In this document: positions 1 to 11,800 of the stretch, piece by piece | Position numbering within the stretch: position 1 is the stretch's first letter | How the letters are laid out: each line of letters begins with the position of its first letter | Assembly: GCF_050624435.1 (NCBI RefSeq) | Contig: NC_134547.1 | Coordinates: forward strand, 29,436,419-29,500,418 | Direction: 5' to 3' | Length of the DNA stretch: 64,000 bases | From: Tenrec ecaudatus | Lineage: Eukaryota > Chordata > Mammalia > Afrosoricida > Tenrecidae | Notes under the pieces: generated by a model | The model's database searches: none | Told to the model about the DNA's origin: nothing | What the model saw: the letters and a program-made list of their open reading frames with translations, nothing else | Translations under genes and position numbers: made by a program

Positions 1-428
1 CTGGGAACTCGTGTATTGCCTCCTTGGAAGCGGGGACACTTCTCTCTGCTCACTCCCTGAGAGACACTCTACTGACAAAACACATGGTGCTGCTACACCC
101 TGGGAGATGGAGAAGCCACATGGACCTAGCCTGATGCAACCAGACCTCTGGAGCTGGAGAAGTCACGTAGAGACCCCGGCCAGGGCTGAGATGCTTACGA
201 TGCCACTGGATCCACAAGACTTCCAATCCACTGGCCTGTGATATTCTTGCATTCGGCATCATTGCATGTATTTTGTGAGTCTTAAGTGGACTTTATAGAT
301 TGGTTTTAGAGTTAAGGATTTGATCTGGACTGGGACGTTTTCTCCATTATTTAACTGCTCTTGTATATATGCTCTTTCTTATAAACATGCGTGTCTATGA
401 ACTTGTTTATCTAGTCTACCCAAACTAA
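1..428 (+). repeat. Partial LTR, ERVL-like, cut by window edge
   Basis: This is the 3' portion of the same roughly 500-bp LTR family seen whole at 43201-43708. Shared landmarks in order are the gagacac block, the atgg(a)gccag/ctctggagc block, the 'ccactggatccaca' block, and the terminal 'tctagtctaccca' end. The left part lies outside the window, so it cannot be told whether this is a solitary LTR. It is a non-coding fossil. Confidence 0.65.
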
Positions 429-1028
429 GTCTTTATTTTGTGTAAAATTGTTTCAATTTATAAGTAGGTTTTATGTTACTCAGTTTTTTCTTTTAGTAAA
501 TGTAATCCATCCTTATTTATTGATAGCTAGTCCTACTTGAAAGAATTCCGCTTTAATCTTTCGGCTTTTTATGCTTGGCTGCCATTTACAGTGCTTTTTT
601 GGTTTCAGGGATGAAGCTCGTTTCTGTTTTGAAAAGTGACCACTCTGCTTTGAATCCTACCAAGTACTTCTGCATTAAAAAACAGGTATTGCACTGTCAT
701 AAATAAAACTGCAGCTACTGATGCCCTCTCCTCACTTTCTCCCCCTTCCCTTTGCAACAACATAATCGGGCAGGCACTATCTTTTACTCAAAAGTTTTTT
801 TTAACAAAATAGGTTAAAAGTGTAATTATATTTTTTAACATTTGTAGCACTTTCAACAATGATTATTTAGTACTGTGTTGAAAATGCAAAAACACTGCTA
901 ATCAGTAACAGTAACGCCTCATGGCTGTTCTATTTGATTTCCACGTTTACAATCAAGAGTTCTGCTATACACTTCTACTTCAGTTTTTCCTTGGATTTTC
1001 CTGCCATCTGTAGTAGCTCTGATTCTTT
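429..1028. other. Unique AT-rich intergenic sequence
   Basis: No open frame, RNA gene or recognisable repeat was found here. The stretch is AT-rich and lies distal to the 3' end of NUDT19. Confidence 0.4.
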
Positions 1029-1095
1029 TCCAGACAGGCTGGAGTGTTCAGAGGGATTTGAACCCAGGCCATCTGGGTCTGATGCTGGTCTCGCA
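1029..1095 (-). repeat. MIR SINE fragment
   Basis: The sequence 'gatttgaacccaggccatctg' region with 'gtctgatgctgg' downstream matches the antisense B-box and core region of the ancient mammalian MIR SINE. Divergence is high and the ends are uncertain. Confidence 0.5.
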
Positions 1096-1133
1096 TTCCC
1101 TGTACACACCTCATCCTTTCCCCCTTGGGTCAG

Positions 1134-1318
1134 GAGCCCTGGTGGTATAATGGTTATATATTGGGCTGAGACCTGCATGGTCAGCAGTTTGAAACTACCT
1201 GCTGCCCCTTCTTGGGGAACGACAGGACGTTCTACTCCCCAGACTTGAAACTCCCAGGGGACAGTCCTACCCTGTCCTGTCTGAGTAGGCATGGACTGGA
1301 TGGCTGTGCGTTTTTAAG
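1134..1318 (+). repeat. AfroSINE
   Basis: Starts 'gagccctggtggtataatgg', carries a B-box-like 'gtcagcagtttgaaac', and ends with the 'ggactggatggctgtg' tail typical of the family. Moderately diverged. Confidence 0.85.
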
Positions 1319-1739
1319 TGTTTCTTCTTTGGAAACTTCCACTGTCGTCCTTATCCCGAGTGCTTTGAAATTCCAGGGCAGTGTGTCTGCCTGTGACTTT
1401 TTCTTTATGAAATATCCTGTTCAATGCTGTTCTTTCAGATGAAAAGTAAAAAATCTTCTCCATCTTGGCAAACTTTCTCCTTCATTTTGACAATTTCTTC
1501 TTCCGCTACTTTGTCTGAAGTATCGGTTGAATATTAGATTTCTTGCATCCATCCAAATGCTTGTTTTATTACAAATTTTCATTTTCTGTTAACATATGAA
1601 TTTTCCTAAAATTCATTCAACCATTCTTTTGCACTTTTAAGTTTGGCAATCGTATATTTATTTCCATAAACTCTTATTCTCTGAGTTTTTCTCAGTCTTT
1701 TAAATCTACAATCAATTGATCCGCTTTTAAATAAAGCAA

Positions 1740-1929
1740 AGCCAAACTCACAGTCACTGAGTCAATTCTGACTCATCCTGACCCTGTAGGACAAGGTAGA
1801 ACTGCCCCCAAAGTTTCGGAGACTGTAAATCTTTACGGGAATAGAAAGCTTCCAAGGAACAGAGAGTGGTTTCCAACTGATGACCTTGTGGTTAGCAGCC
1901 CAACGCATAACCCACAATGAGCTCCTCCT
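1740..1929 (-). repeat. AfroSINE
   Basis: Reverse orientation. It opens with the tail 'ctcacagtcactgagtcaat' and closes with 'cacaatgagctcctcc', the complement of the SINE head. Confidence 0.85.
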
Positions 1930-2014
1930 AGTAGTGACATGGAAGTAATTTTTAAAAAATGTTTCTGAGCATTTGTTTCCTTTTCTGTTTTGTCTTCTTT
2001 TTGTATTCCTTGTT

Positions 2015-2057
2015 ATATATATATTTTTTTTCATATATATATATATATATATATATC
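2015..2057. repeat. (TA)n microsatellite
   Basis: A run of alternating T and A with a short poly-T interruption, followed directly by a C-rich stretch. The short frames that cross it are artefacts of the repeat. Confidence 0.8.
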
Positions 2058-2275
2058 CACCCCACCCCCCCCCAGGGTCAGATTTCTGTATATCTGGTTC
2101 TTTCTGGCCATTGGTTTTGTTCATGTTTCTTGATACATTAGTCTTTAAGAACAGGCACTGTGTTGGATTCTTTGGGTTTCCTATGCTTTTTACATACCTT
2201 GTGAGGTCACTCCTGATGAGTTTTCTATCTGTAAGTGGGAAGATAGGTAGGACTTCTAATAGGTTGACTTCATGT

Positions 2276-2465
2276 CAGTGGTTATGCGTTGAACTGTGAA
2301 CTGCAAGGTGAGTAGTTTGAAACCACCAGCTGCTCCAAGGGTGACAGATGAGGCTTTCGACTCCTGTGAAGAGTTACAGTCTCAGACACCCACAGGGCAG
2401 TTCTAGCCTGTCCTGTAGGGTCACTGTGAGGTGGAATCAACTTGATGGCATGAGGGTCTTTTGTT
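2276..2465 (+). repeat. AfroSINE
   Basis: Lacks the first few bases of the head. It begins at 'agtggttatgcgttg' and runs through to 'caacttgatggcatgag'. Confidence 0.8.
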
Positions 2466-2734
2466 GTTGGTGGTTTGGTGTTAGCATTTAAAAAGTCATT
2501 AAGAGGCGAAAGAAAAGTAGCCTCAGAGAGAGGCAGAGTGGTCAAGAGGGGAGGGCAGAGTGGGACACTGTGACACAGGCAGAGGCTGAAAAAGAGGCTG
2601 GAGAGGAGCAGAGATTATGAAACTACAGAAGCCAAAGCATGAGGGTTCCTCCCAAAATATGAAAATTAAGTGACCTCTCTGAAGGGGTGGAGTTCCTTTA
2701 CATTTGAGCCCTTAAGTACATAGCCCCTGTTATG

Positions 2735-2938
2735 GGAGCCTGGGTGGCACAGCAGTTCATCATTGAGCTGTAATCAGCAAGGTCAGCTGTTTGAAACCAA
2801 GAACCACTCTGAGGGAGAAAGGCAGGGCTTTCTATTCCCACTTACCAGCTACACTTTCAGAAACCCACCGGGGCCGTTCTACCCTGTTCTTCACCGTCAT
2901 TAGGAGTCGGCACCCTTCTCAGGCAGTGTTCGGTTGGG
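2735..2938 (+). repeat. AfroSINE, diverged
   Basis: Head 'gggagcctgggtggcacagc' and 'gagggagaaaggcagggctt' in the middle are clear. The tail after 'accctgttcttcacc' is degraded. Confidence 0.75.
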
Positions 2939-3776
2939 TTGGAAGAACTTTAAAGCCATCCTCTTGGGGGAAAAAAACCCCCAAGTTTCTAGATTCCTAA
3001 GTCAAAACAGAATGTGAACAGAATCTCTGGTTCTCAAAACTCATGTTAGAAGCATTTCCTACAGAAAATACGTTTTAATGTCGAATAGTTTCTCAACCTT
3101 GAACACAGGAGTCTTTGTTCTGGAGGGCTGTCTGGTGCAGGCGATTATTTAACTATATCCCTAGCCTCCATGGCATTAGCAGCCCTTCCCTTCCAGCTGT
3201 GACAAACAAAAAATTCAGAGTGCGCCAGCAGTCCCCTACAGGTCAAAGTGACCCTAGGCTGAAAACCCTTGTTTTAGAATCTAGATGTATTCCTCTAATC
3301 GGGAATACTGTACACACATTTTACTTATCATTATATCTATTGTATATAAGAAAATAAGACAGTGCATGAAAGTAAAATCCCCTACATAATACCTAAGTCA
3401 GAGGCATTGAATTAGAATTGGCACTTTAGTCATCATTTCCCTTTCATCAATAAACTCTGTTCCCCACTAGAGAGGGTAAAAAAATCACCCCAGCTAACCA
3501 TACTGAAGGTAAATACCATAAACCACCCCTAAATGAGGAACAGCTTGAAGTCCCTCTAGCCTCTTTGTTTTAATTAGCACTTGGTTGTAAATCATTATGG
3601 CTTTTGTGAAATTTAAAAGTTGTTTCATAATTCTTTAAAATATTAACTAAATAGATTTCTAATTTGGGTATGAGGGAAGGACCAATGTAATTTGGTTCGA
3701 AAGGAATCCAGAGGTAAGCATCAAAACTAACGAAGCAGCATGGAAATCACGGCCTATCACTTAAAGCAGCGCTTCT
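2939..3776. other. Unique intergenic sequence
   Basis: AT-rich, with no gene-like frame and no repeat that I recognise. It ends at the target duplication of the SPIN element that follows. Confidence 0.4.
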
Positions 3777-4064
3777 CAACCTGTGGGGCACGACCTCTTT
3801 GGGGGCCGAATGACCCTCAGCAAACACATAAATATTTCACAATATATAATTATATATCGTTTTGTGATTAATCACTATTCTTTAATTATGTTCAATTTGT
3901 AACAATGAAAATACATCCTGCATATCAGATATTTACATTACGATTCGTAACAGAAGCAAAATTAGTTATGAAGTAGCAACGAAAATAATTTTGTGCTTGG
4001 GGGTCCCCACAACATGAGGAGCTGTGTTAAAGGGTCACAGCATTAGGAAGGCTGAGAAGCACTG
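3777..4064 (+). mobile_element. SPIN non-autonomous hAT transposon, full length
   Basis: 288 bp with imperfect terminal inverted repeats, CAGCGCTTCTCAACCT at the left and the complement ending GAGAAGCACTG at the right. It is flanked by 8-bp target duplications, acttaaag (3769-3776) and atttaaag (4065-4072), which differ at one base. The interior has the SPIN hallmarks 'acgacctctttgggggccga', 'tgattaatcactatt' and 'ccacaacatgaggagctg'. It has no coding capacity and was mobilised in trans by a hAT transposase. Family assignment is from memory. Confidence 0.9.
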
Positions 4065-4359
4065 ATTTAAAGGATGCCTCAGTGCACTCCTCACCAGGCA
4101 ACACTCACAATGTTCCCAATTCCAGCAGGAAGGCTAAGGAAGTCGTGAAGCAAACTTCTACACCACGGATCAGTGCAAATTCAACTGGATGATTCAGAGA
4201 GCAGGAACAGTAGGAAATGTTACTTAAACGCCACAGTAATAAAAACAACACAGAAGTAGAAACCCTGGTGGGTGGACTTTTTCCCACTCATTTTGATAAT
4301 AAGATCATTAATACTTTATAGTTGAGGTACATTGTACCATTTAAGAAAATAAAATAAGC

Positions 4360-4541
4360 GAGACCCTCACCCGCTGCCAATGAGTCGATTCCAACTCAAG
4401 AGACCCTCTAAGAATCAAATAGAACAGCCCCTGCGGATTTCCAAGGCTGTAAATCTTTATGGGAGCAGAAACCCCCACCTCCCCTCCCAGGAGCCCTTGT
4501 GGTTAAAAGCCCAACGCGTAGCCACTACGACCGTAGGGCTA
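4360..4541 (-). repeat. AfroSINE
   Basis: Reverse copy from 'cgctgccaatgagtcgattc' to 'gccactacgaccgtagggct'. It lies about 130 bp downstream of the NUDT19 stop codon and may form part of the 3' UTR. Confidence 0.8.
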
Positions 4542-4668
4542 CAACGTAAGCCAGGGAGAACGTGAAACAAGGATGTGCAGTAACTCCTTCTATTCCGAGG
4601 ACGCTTCGTCAACCCCTCTTCGTTGGAACTGACTGCCTCAAACAGAGCTCTTCTAAAGAAGCACCAGC

Positions 4669-4874
4669 CTACATTCGACTCTTACTCACTACATAGGTCT
4701 TCGGATAAATGTGCTTATACTTTGACTGAAAAGTCACATGGAGACTATAAAGATGGCGATTGTGAAGCACCATTCGATGAAAGGTCTTGCCTTCCTGCAT
4801 GATTTCTGCAGTATTTTTTTCCGTGGATAAATTTTTTTCTAGATAGTCCGAATCTTCCAAGTACAGGTCATCTC
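4669..4874 (-). CDS. NUDT19: NUDT19 coding exon 3 (terminal)
   Basis: Acceptor 'tttttcag' precedes base 4874. The exon enters in phase 1 and completes a glycine codon split across the intron. It encodes the DDLYLEDSDYLEKN block and the C-terminal KYKHIYPKTYVVSKSRM, then a stop. No polyadenylation signal could be assigned with confidence. Confidence 0.95.
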
Positions 4875-5782
4875 CTGAAAAATAAGAACATTTTAATTCC
4901 ACATGCAGTGTCATTTTAGAAAATAGTCCAACATACTCTCCATCTCTCGTTCTTGTTGCCGCGTCGATTCTGAGTCAATAACCCTGTACAGCCGGGTAGA
5001 AACACCCTGTGGGTTTCTGAGGCTGTCGATTTTTATGGGAGTAGAAAGCCTTGTCTTTCTCCCATGGAGCTGCTGGTGGTTTCAAACTGCTCATCTTGCA
5101 GGCAGCAGCCCAAAGCATAACCTGCTATGCCACCAGAGCTCCTTCTGACATATTAGTAACCTACAAATCAGTAGCTACTTGGATCTATTTCATGTGCTTG
5201 AAACTGTTGTAGTTGTTAAATAACCTCAATGTTATGAGCTTACCAACTTCTTTCTTGTATTTCAAAATATTTTTCTCCCCTAACACCCCACCTCCCACCA
5301 ACCAGCCAAGTGTCTTCTTTGAGAATGTATGCATTTCTGACCAGCATGTCTTCATCAAAAACTAAGACTTTTATACTCAATCATGGCATTTTTCATCCTA
5401 TTCAATATTGATACCAAAATTGGTTTTAATATCCATATACTTTCGGTCTTTCAATGTGGGCTACTCTGTACTCAATTGGAGACATTTCATATTTCATATT
5501 TCATTTCTACTTCAAAAACGGTCACATTATCCCCATGTAAGTTGAGTAATAAACCTTAGCACTACTCTGTGGAGCCGAGAAGCTACGAAGCCACACAGGT
5601 CACCAAGTCCTGCTCCAAACGACCACAAATGCTCGCTAACAAACCCTCCTGAATTCAAATACACCGAAAACGCCCGGGTTCTCATGCATCCAAAACTAAC
5701 AGGAAAAAAAAAGAGAGAGAGAGAGAAAGATAATGTAACAGAAATCATTTTGTAATGGCTTAGAATTACATTCACAAAAAAT

Positions 5783-5823
<41 letters not shown>

Positions 5824-8800
5824 GTGACAGGACACTATAGTGACGTTGATCTTATTTCATAACACCCTCAAGGGCACTTAACACACGCTGCAGTTTCTGG
5901 CCCTGTGTTGGGTCGTACCACTCAGTGCCTTCAGGGGGATGCAAACAGGAAGTCTTAGTCCTCTGCCAACTTACCTGGTAGCAGCTGGATCGCCCCATTC
6001 GCAGTTAACAGTGTGATCGGCATCCACCTTTCCCTCCCTTCTAATGCATGCTCCAGACAAAACGTGTGCAGGTCGGAGAGAGAGGCAAAGTTGGCCAGTC
6101 TTCTTATTTCATAGAACTGGGGGGGTGGCAACCAAATTTCTTTGGACAGGAAACTTTCTGTTGCTTCTGATGGAGATGACCACTGAGGGGACACAAAAGT
6201 AAGGCTTCCTGAGGTTTATTTCACAGACAACATAACATTTGATGTTTCTGGCTCCAGAGTCAGATGGCAACAGAACAACACACCTATCTTGGAAGAAGTA
6301 CGACCAGAATGCGCCTTACAGACATTAAGGGCTAGACTTTGTCTCACGTACTTTTGGGCATGTGGTCAGGTGAGATCATTCCCTGGAGAAGGACAGCAGG
6401 CTGGGTAGAGTAGAGGGGTAGTGAAAAAAAGGAAGGCCCTCCACAAGATGGACTGACACCGTGACTGTGACTGGCTCAGACCTGAGAGCAATTGTAAGGA
6501 CGGCACAGGACTGGCAGTGCGTCTGTCCTGCTGTGCACTGGGTCGCCGAGTCAGGCCTGACTTGATGGCACCTAACAATAACCGGTCCAGTACTTGAGTC
6601 TTAATTGGAGATGTACAATGAATCCACATGCAGGAGCCTTGGGAGTGTTGTGGGTTACACATTGGGATGCTAACCACAGGGTGAGCTGTTCAAATCCACC
6701 AGGAGCTCCACAAGAGAAAGATGAGGCTTTCTACTCCCAGAAAGATTTACAGCCTCAGAATCCCAAAAGGAAAGTTCTACTCTGTCTTAAAGGCCACTGA
6801 GTGATAGAATCTATTTGGTGGCCTGGGTATAATCCTGGGATGATCCCCTTAAAAAGGTGAGAATTAGGAGACCAATCCTGAGACCAGGGAGGCCATTTCT
6901 TGCTCCTATAAATCATCGCTTTGGCTGGCTGCAGGGACAAAGTGGTAGGCTGAGGCCTTCCGCATCAGAAGGCAGCATGAAGCGTGCCACATTTCACAAC
7001 GGGACGCAGATGCAGATGCAGATGCATTGGGAGCTCTCACAGAGGCTTGGTTCTGTCTATGGACCTGAGAGAGAACTCTGTAAGAGATCATCAACCAGGC
7101 AGGTCACAAGTGCACTTCCTGGATAGGGTGGAAGAAAAACGTAAAACAAAATTCAAAATCATTAAAAAAGACTAGTCTTACTGGTGGAATTTCAAGCCTG
7201 GAACTGAGCTAACTGCCATCTGGGAGTTAACTTTGCAGCCAAACAATAGCCAGCATTACGAGGTGAACAGTAACACCTGGCAGGTATGAAAGCCTTAAGC
7301 CAGTGGTTCTCAACCTGGGGGTTGTGACCCGTTTGGGGGTCGAATGACCCTTTCACAGGGGTCGCCCACTTCATAACGGTAGCAAATTACAGTTATGAAG
7401 TAGCAACGAAAATAATTTTATGAGCTAAACAAGCAGCCATCTAGCTCAGAAGCAACAAAGCCCACATGGAAGAAGCACACCAGCCTGTGTGAGCACGAGC
7501 TGTCGAAGGGATCAGGTATCAAGCATCAAAGAATAAAAAATCATATCATTGTAAATGTGGGTAAGTAGAGAGTGGAGCCTCAAAGCCCATCGGTAGGCAA
7601 CTGGACACCGCCTTACTGAAGGGCTGTGGGGAGGAGATGAGCCAGTCAGGGTACAGGGTAGCAATGATGAAACATATAACTTTCCGCTAGTTCTTAAATG
7701 TTCCTCCCCCCACTATCATGATCCCAATTCTACCTTGCAAATCTAGCTAGACCAGAGGATGTACATAGGTATAGGTGGAAACTGGAAACATAGGGAATCC
7801 AGGACAGATGACTCCTTTGGGAACAGTGGTGAGAGTGGTGATGCCTGGAGGGTGGAGGGAATGTGGGGTGGAAAGGGGGAACCCATTATAAGAAGCTATG
7901 TATAGCTTCCTTCCTGGGGGATGGACAGCAGAGAAGAGGGTGGGGGGAGACATCAGACAGTATAACATATGACAAAATAATAAGAATTTATGAATTATGA
8001 AGGATTCATGAGGGAGGGGGATGAGGGTGGGAGGCGGAAAAGTAAGCAACCCTTATTAAGGACTCAAGTAGAAGGCAAATGTTTTGAGAATGATGATGGC
8101 AACAAATGTACATATGTGCTTGACACAATGGATGGATGTATGGACTGTGATAAGAATTGTATGATCCCCTAATAAAATGATTTTTTTTAAAGTTAGAAGC
8201 AATTTTCAAATAAAGCAAAATAATTTCAGTTAAAAAAAAAAGAAAATACTTCTATGGTGGGTGGGTGGGGGGGTAGATGAGTCACCACAACATGAGGAAT
8301 TGTATTAAAGGGTCCCAGCATTAGGAAGGTTGAGAACCACTGCCTTAAGCAATCAATATACAAAAGTCACAGGGAAGCATTTGCCTGAGGATACAGCTCA
8401 GAAGACACAAAGGACAGAAAGAATAAAAACTTCACTATGGGTGCTTAAGTAAATGTGGTGAAGAAAGCCCATGGTGTTGGCTATCGAATATAGGGTCTGG
8501 GGTCTTGAAGACTTGAAGATAAACAAGTGACCATCTAGCTGAGAAGCAACAAAATCCACATAGAAGAAGCACACCAACCTGTGTGATCATGAGGTATCGA
8601 TGGGATCAGGTACCAGGCATCTAAGACCCAGAACGAAATCATTCCCAAGGTGAATGGTGGTGTGGGAGGGGGCACGGAGGGGAGACCCAATGGCCATCTG
8701 TAGACAATTGGACATCCCTCTTCAGAGGAGTCACAGGGAATAAATGAGTCAGTCAGGGTGCAGTATAGCACCGATGAAACACACAACTTTCCTCTAGTTC

Positions 8801-11800
8801 TTTGGTACTTCTTTACCCGACTATCATGACCTCAATTCTACCTGACAAATAGGATTAGACCAGAACATGCACACTGCTACAGAGTGTGCAACACAGGGAA
8901 TCCAGGATTGATAACCCTGGGCTAACAAGGAGAGTAGAGATACCAGGAGGACTAAGGGAGGGTGGGGGGAGAAAGGTGGAATCGACCACAAGGATCAACC
9001 TAGGCGGATGAACAACAGAAATGTGGGTGAGGGGTGACAGAGGATGATGTAAGATATGAAAATAATAATCTACAACTTATCAAGGGTTCATGAGGATGAG
9101 TGGGCGAGGCGGGGGGAAGAAATGGGGAGCTAATATCAGGGACTCAAGTGGGAAGTTAAAATGATGATGGCAGCATAGGTGCTTAACACACTGGATGAAT
9201 GTACGGATTGTATTAAGAGATGTAAGAGCCCTCAATAAAAGTATTAAAAAACAAAACAAAACAAAAACTTCACTGCTACTGAGTCAATTCCAACTCACAG
9301 CACCCCTACAGGGCAGGGCAGACCTGCCCGTGGGTGTCCGAGTCGTTAACTCTTTCACGGCATAAAAAGCCTCATCTTTCTCCCAAGAAGAGGGCAGCAG
9401 TTTCAAATTGCTGACCTTGCGGTTAGCAGCCACCCCCTGGGCCACCAGGGCTCCTACAGGGAAGAAGGCCCAACTGAAACAGAGAGCACAGGGAGGGCGT
9501 GGGAAGAGCATGCTCACCTCGTGGGGACTGTAGTCAATGTCATGAAACAGAATGTGTGTGAAATGTTGAATGACAATCAATTGGCTCTGTAAACTTTCAC
9601 TCAAATCCCCAAAATAAGGTTACGCCAAAGCTGGCTCTTTGAAAAGCTCAATGTCCAATTGATTTGGACTCACGGTGACGCCGTGTGTTCCAGAGCAGAC
9701 GACTCCTTCAGGTTTGTAGGGCAGTATAATGGAAGCAATTGCCAGATCTTTCTTCCACAGCATCAGTGGAAGATTCGCGGTTGAGCAAACAGAGCTTGGA
9801 CCCTTATAAACCCGTTGTTAGTTCTCTGCCAGGCGATCCAGACTCGTGGAGAGTTCGCACGTGCAGAGTAGCACTGCTCCATAGGGTTTTCCCGGCTTTG
9901 ATCTTCAGGTCTGGGTAGGCTGGTTTGAATCGTCAATCTTTTGGGTATAGTAGTCAAGTCATGGTGTTTGGGTTGCCTAGGGACTCTAAACCACCAAACC
10001 AGACCCATAGTGCCCTATATGACAAAGTAGAACTGGTCCATAGTTTCCAAGGCTGCAAATCTTTACTGAAGCAGACTTTGGAGTAGCTGGTGGATCCAAA
10101 CTGCCCTTCCAGTTAGAAGTCGTGGTGAAGTGAAATTACTTATGGCTCTTCTACCCATTGCCCTCTAAGTCCTACCAGGTGACGGGGTGGAATGATTTAC
10201 CGTTTGGTCCCTCCCCTGGATATGAGCCATCTCAAAGGCAGGGGCAGAGAGAGTGCCAGGGCCATTAAGAAGGAGCAGCCACCTGTGAGCATGTGGGAGA
10301 CCCCGGCTGCAGTGGTGGGGACAGGAGAGGCAGCAGTGCTGAGAAACAGAGACCATGACACTGTGAGGCAGACAAGTGGGCACAGGTCAAAGGACCACAT
10401 GCCGAGCAGTCAAGGACCAGAGGGGCGTGCCTGCGAAGAGGAACTGCTATGGACAAAAGACCACATGCGTTTTGCTCCTGACTTGTCTTAATGTTGTCAA
10501 CTTCCCTAATAAACACCCCCAGTCAGGAGTGTTAGCTGCGATCTCTGTGCAGCCACTGCAGCAGACGTCGGACCCCACAGAGAAGCAGAGTGCCGTGGGA
10601 GGGACAGTTGGTGTCAAGATAGGCTAGCAAGAGGGCTGGTGGAGGCAGCCTCTGTCTTTTGGCGCTCTCCTGTGCCTAGCCAGAGGTCAGATGCAACCTC
10701 CAAGTAATTTCCTCAGCAGTCCAACTGAAACAGGAGGACATTTTCTAGGGACTCTGAAAACGCAAACCAAACTCACTGCCACCAGATTGATGCTGACTCA
10801 TCGGGACCCTAGAGGACAGGAGAGAAACGGTGAGTTTCTGAGACTTTATAGGAGTAGAAAGCCCCATCTTTCTCCCTTAAGTGGCTGGTGGGCTCGAGCT
10901 GCTAACCTTGCGGATAACAGTTCACTGTGTAATCATTATGCCACCAGGCTCCTTCTAGCCAAATAGTAATCACAGTACCTCCCTACCACAGAAGTTGGAT
11001 TATATGAAGAAGAATGTGGCATCAGGACTGGAGGAAGATTAACAACCTATGATAGCAGATGACAAAACCTTGGACTTAACTTGCTGACAAAGATCAAGGA
11101 TTGCAGCCTTCAGTATGGATTATAATTCAACGTAAAGAAAACCATATTCCTCACAACTGGACCAACAGGTCACAGTGTGATAAACAGAAAAGATTACAGT
11201 GCCAAGGATTTCATCTCGCTTGGATCCCCAATCAATGCTCATGGAAGCAGCAGACAAGAGATCAAATGATGCATTGCATTAGGTAAATCTACTGCACGAG
11301 ACCTTTCAAAAATGTTGAAAAGCAAGGAGGTTATTTTGAGGACGAGGGTGCAACTGACCCAAGGCATGGTATTTTCAACTGCCTCATATGCATGTCGAAG
11401 TTGGACACTGAATATGGAAGACCGAAGAAAAATTGATACATTTTGATATATGGTGTTGGCGAAGAATATTGAAAGTACCATGGACTTCCAAAAGAAGAAA
11501 GAGATCTGTCTTGGAAGAAATACAGCCAGAGGCAAAGATGGTAAGACTTCATCTCACGTGCTTCGGACATGATGTCAGGAGAGACCAGTCCCTGGAGAAG
11601 GACATCGTGCTCGGTAAAGTAGACGGGCAGCAAAAATGGGGAAGGCCCTTGAGGAGCTGGACGGACACAGTGGCTACAGCAATGGCTCAAACATAAGAAC
11701 AACAGTGAGGATGGCGCAGGCCTGGGCGGTGCTTCTGTTGTCCATCAGGGTTGCTAAGAGCCATAACCAACTTAAAGACACCTGACAACAACAGCCCAGG

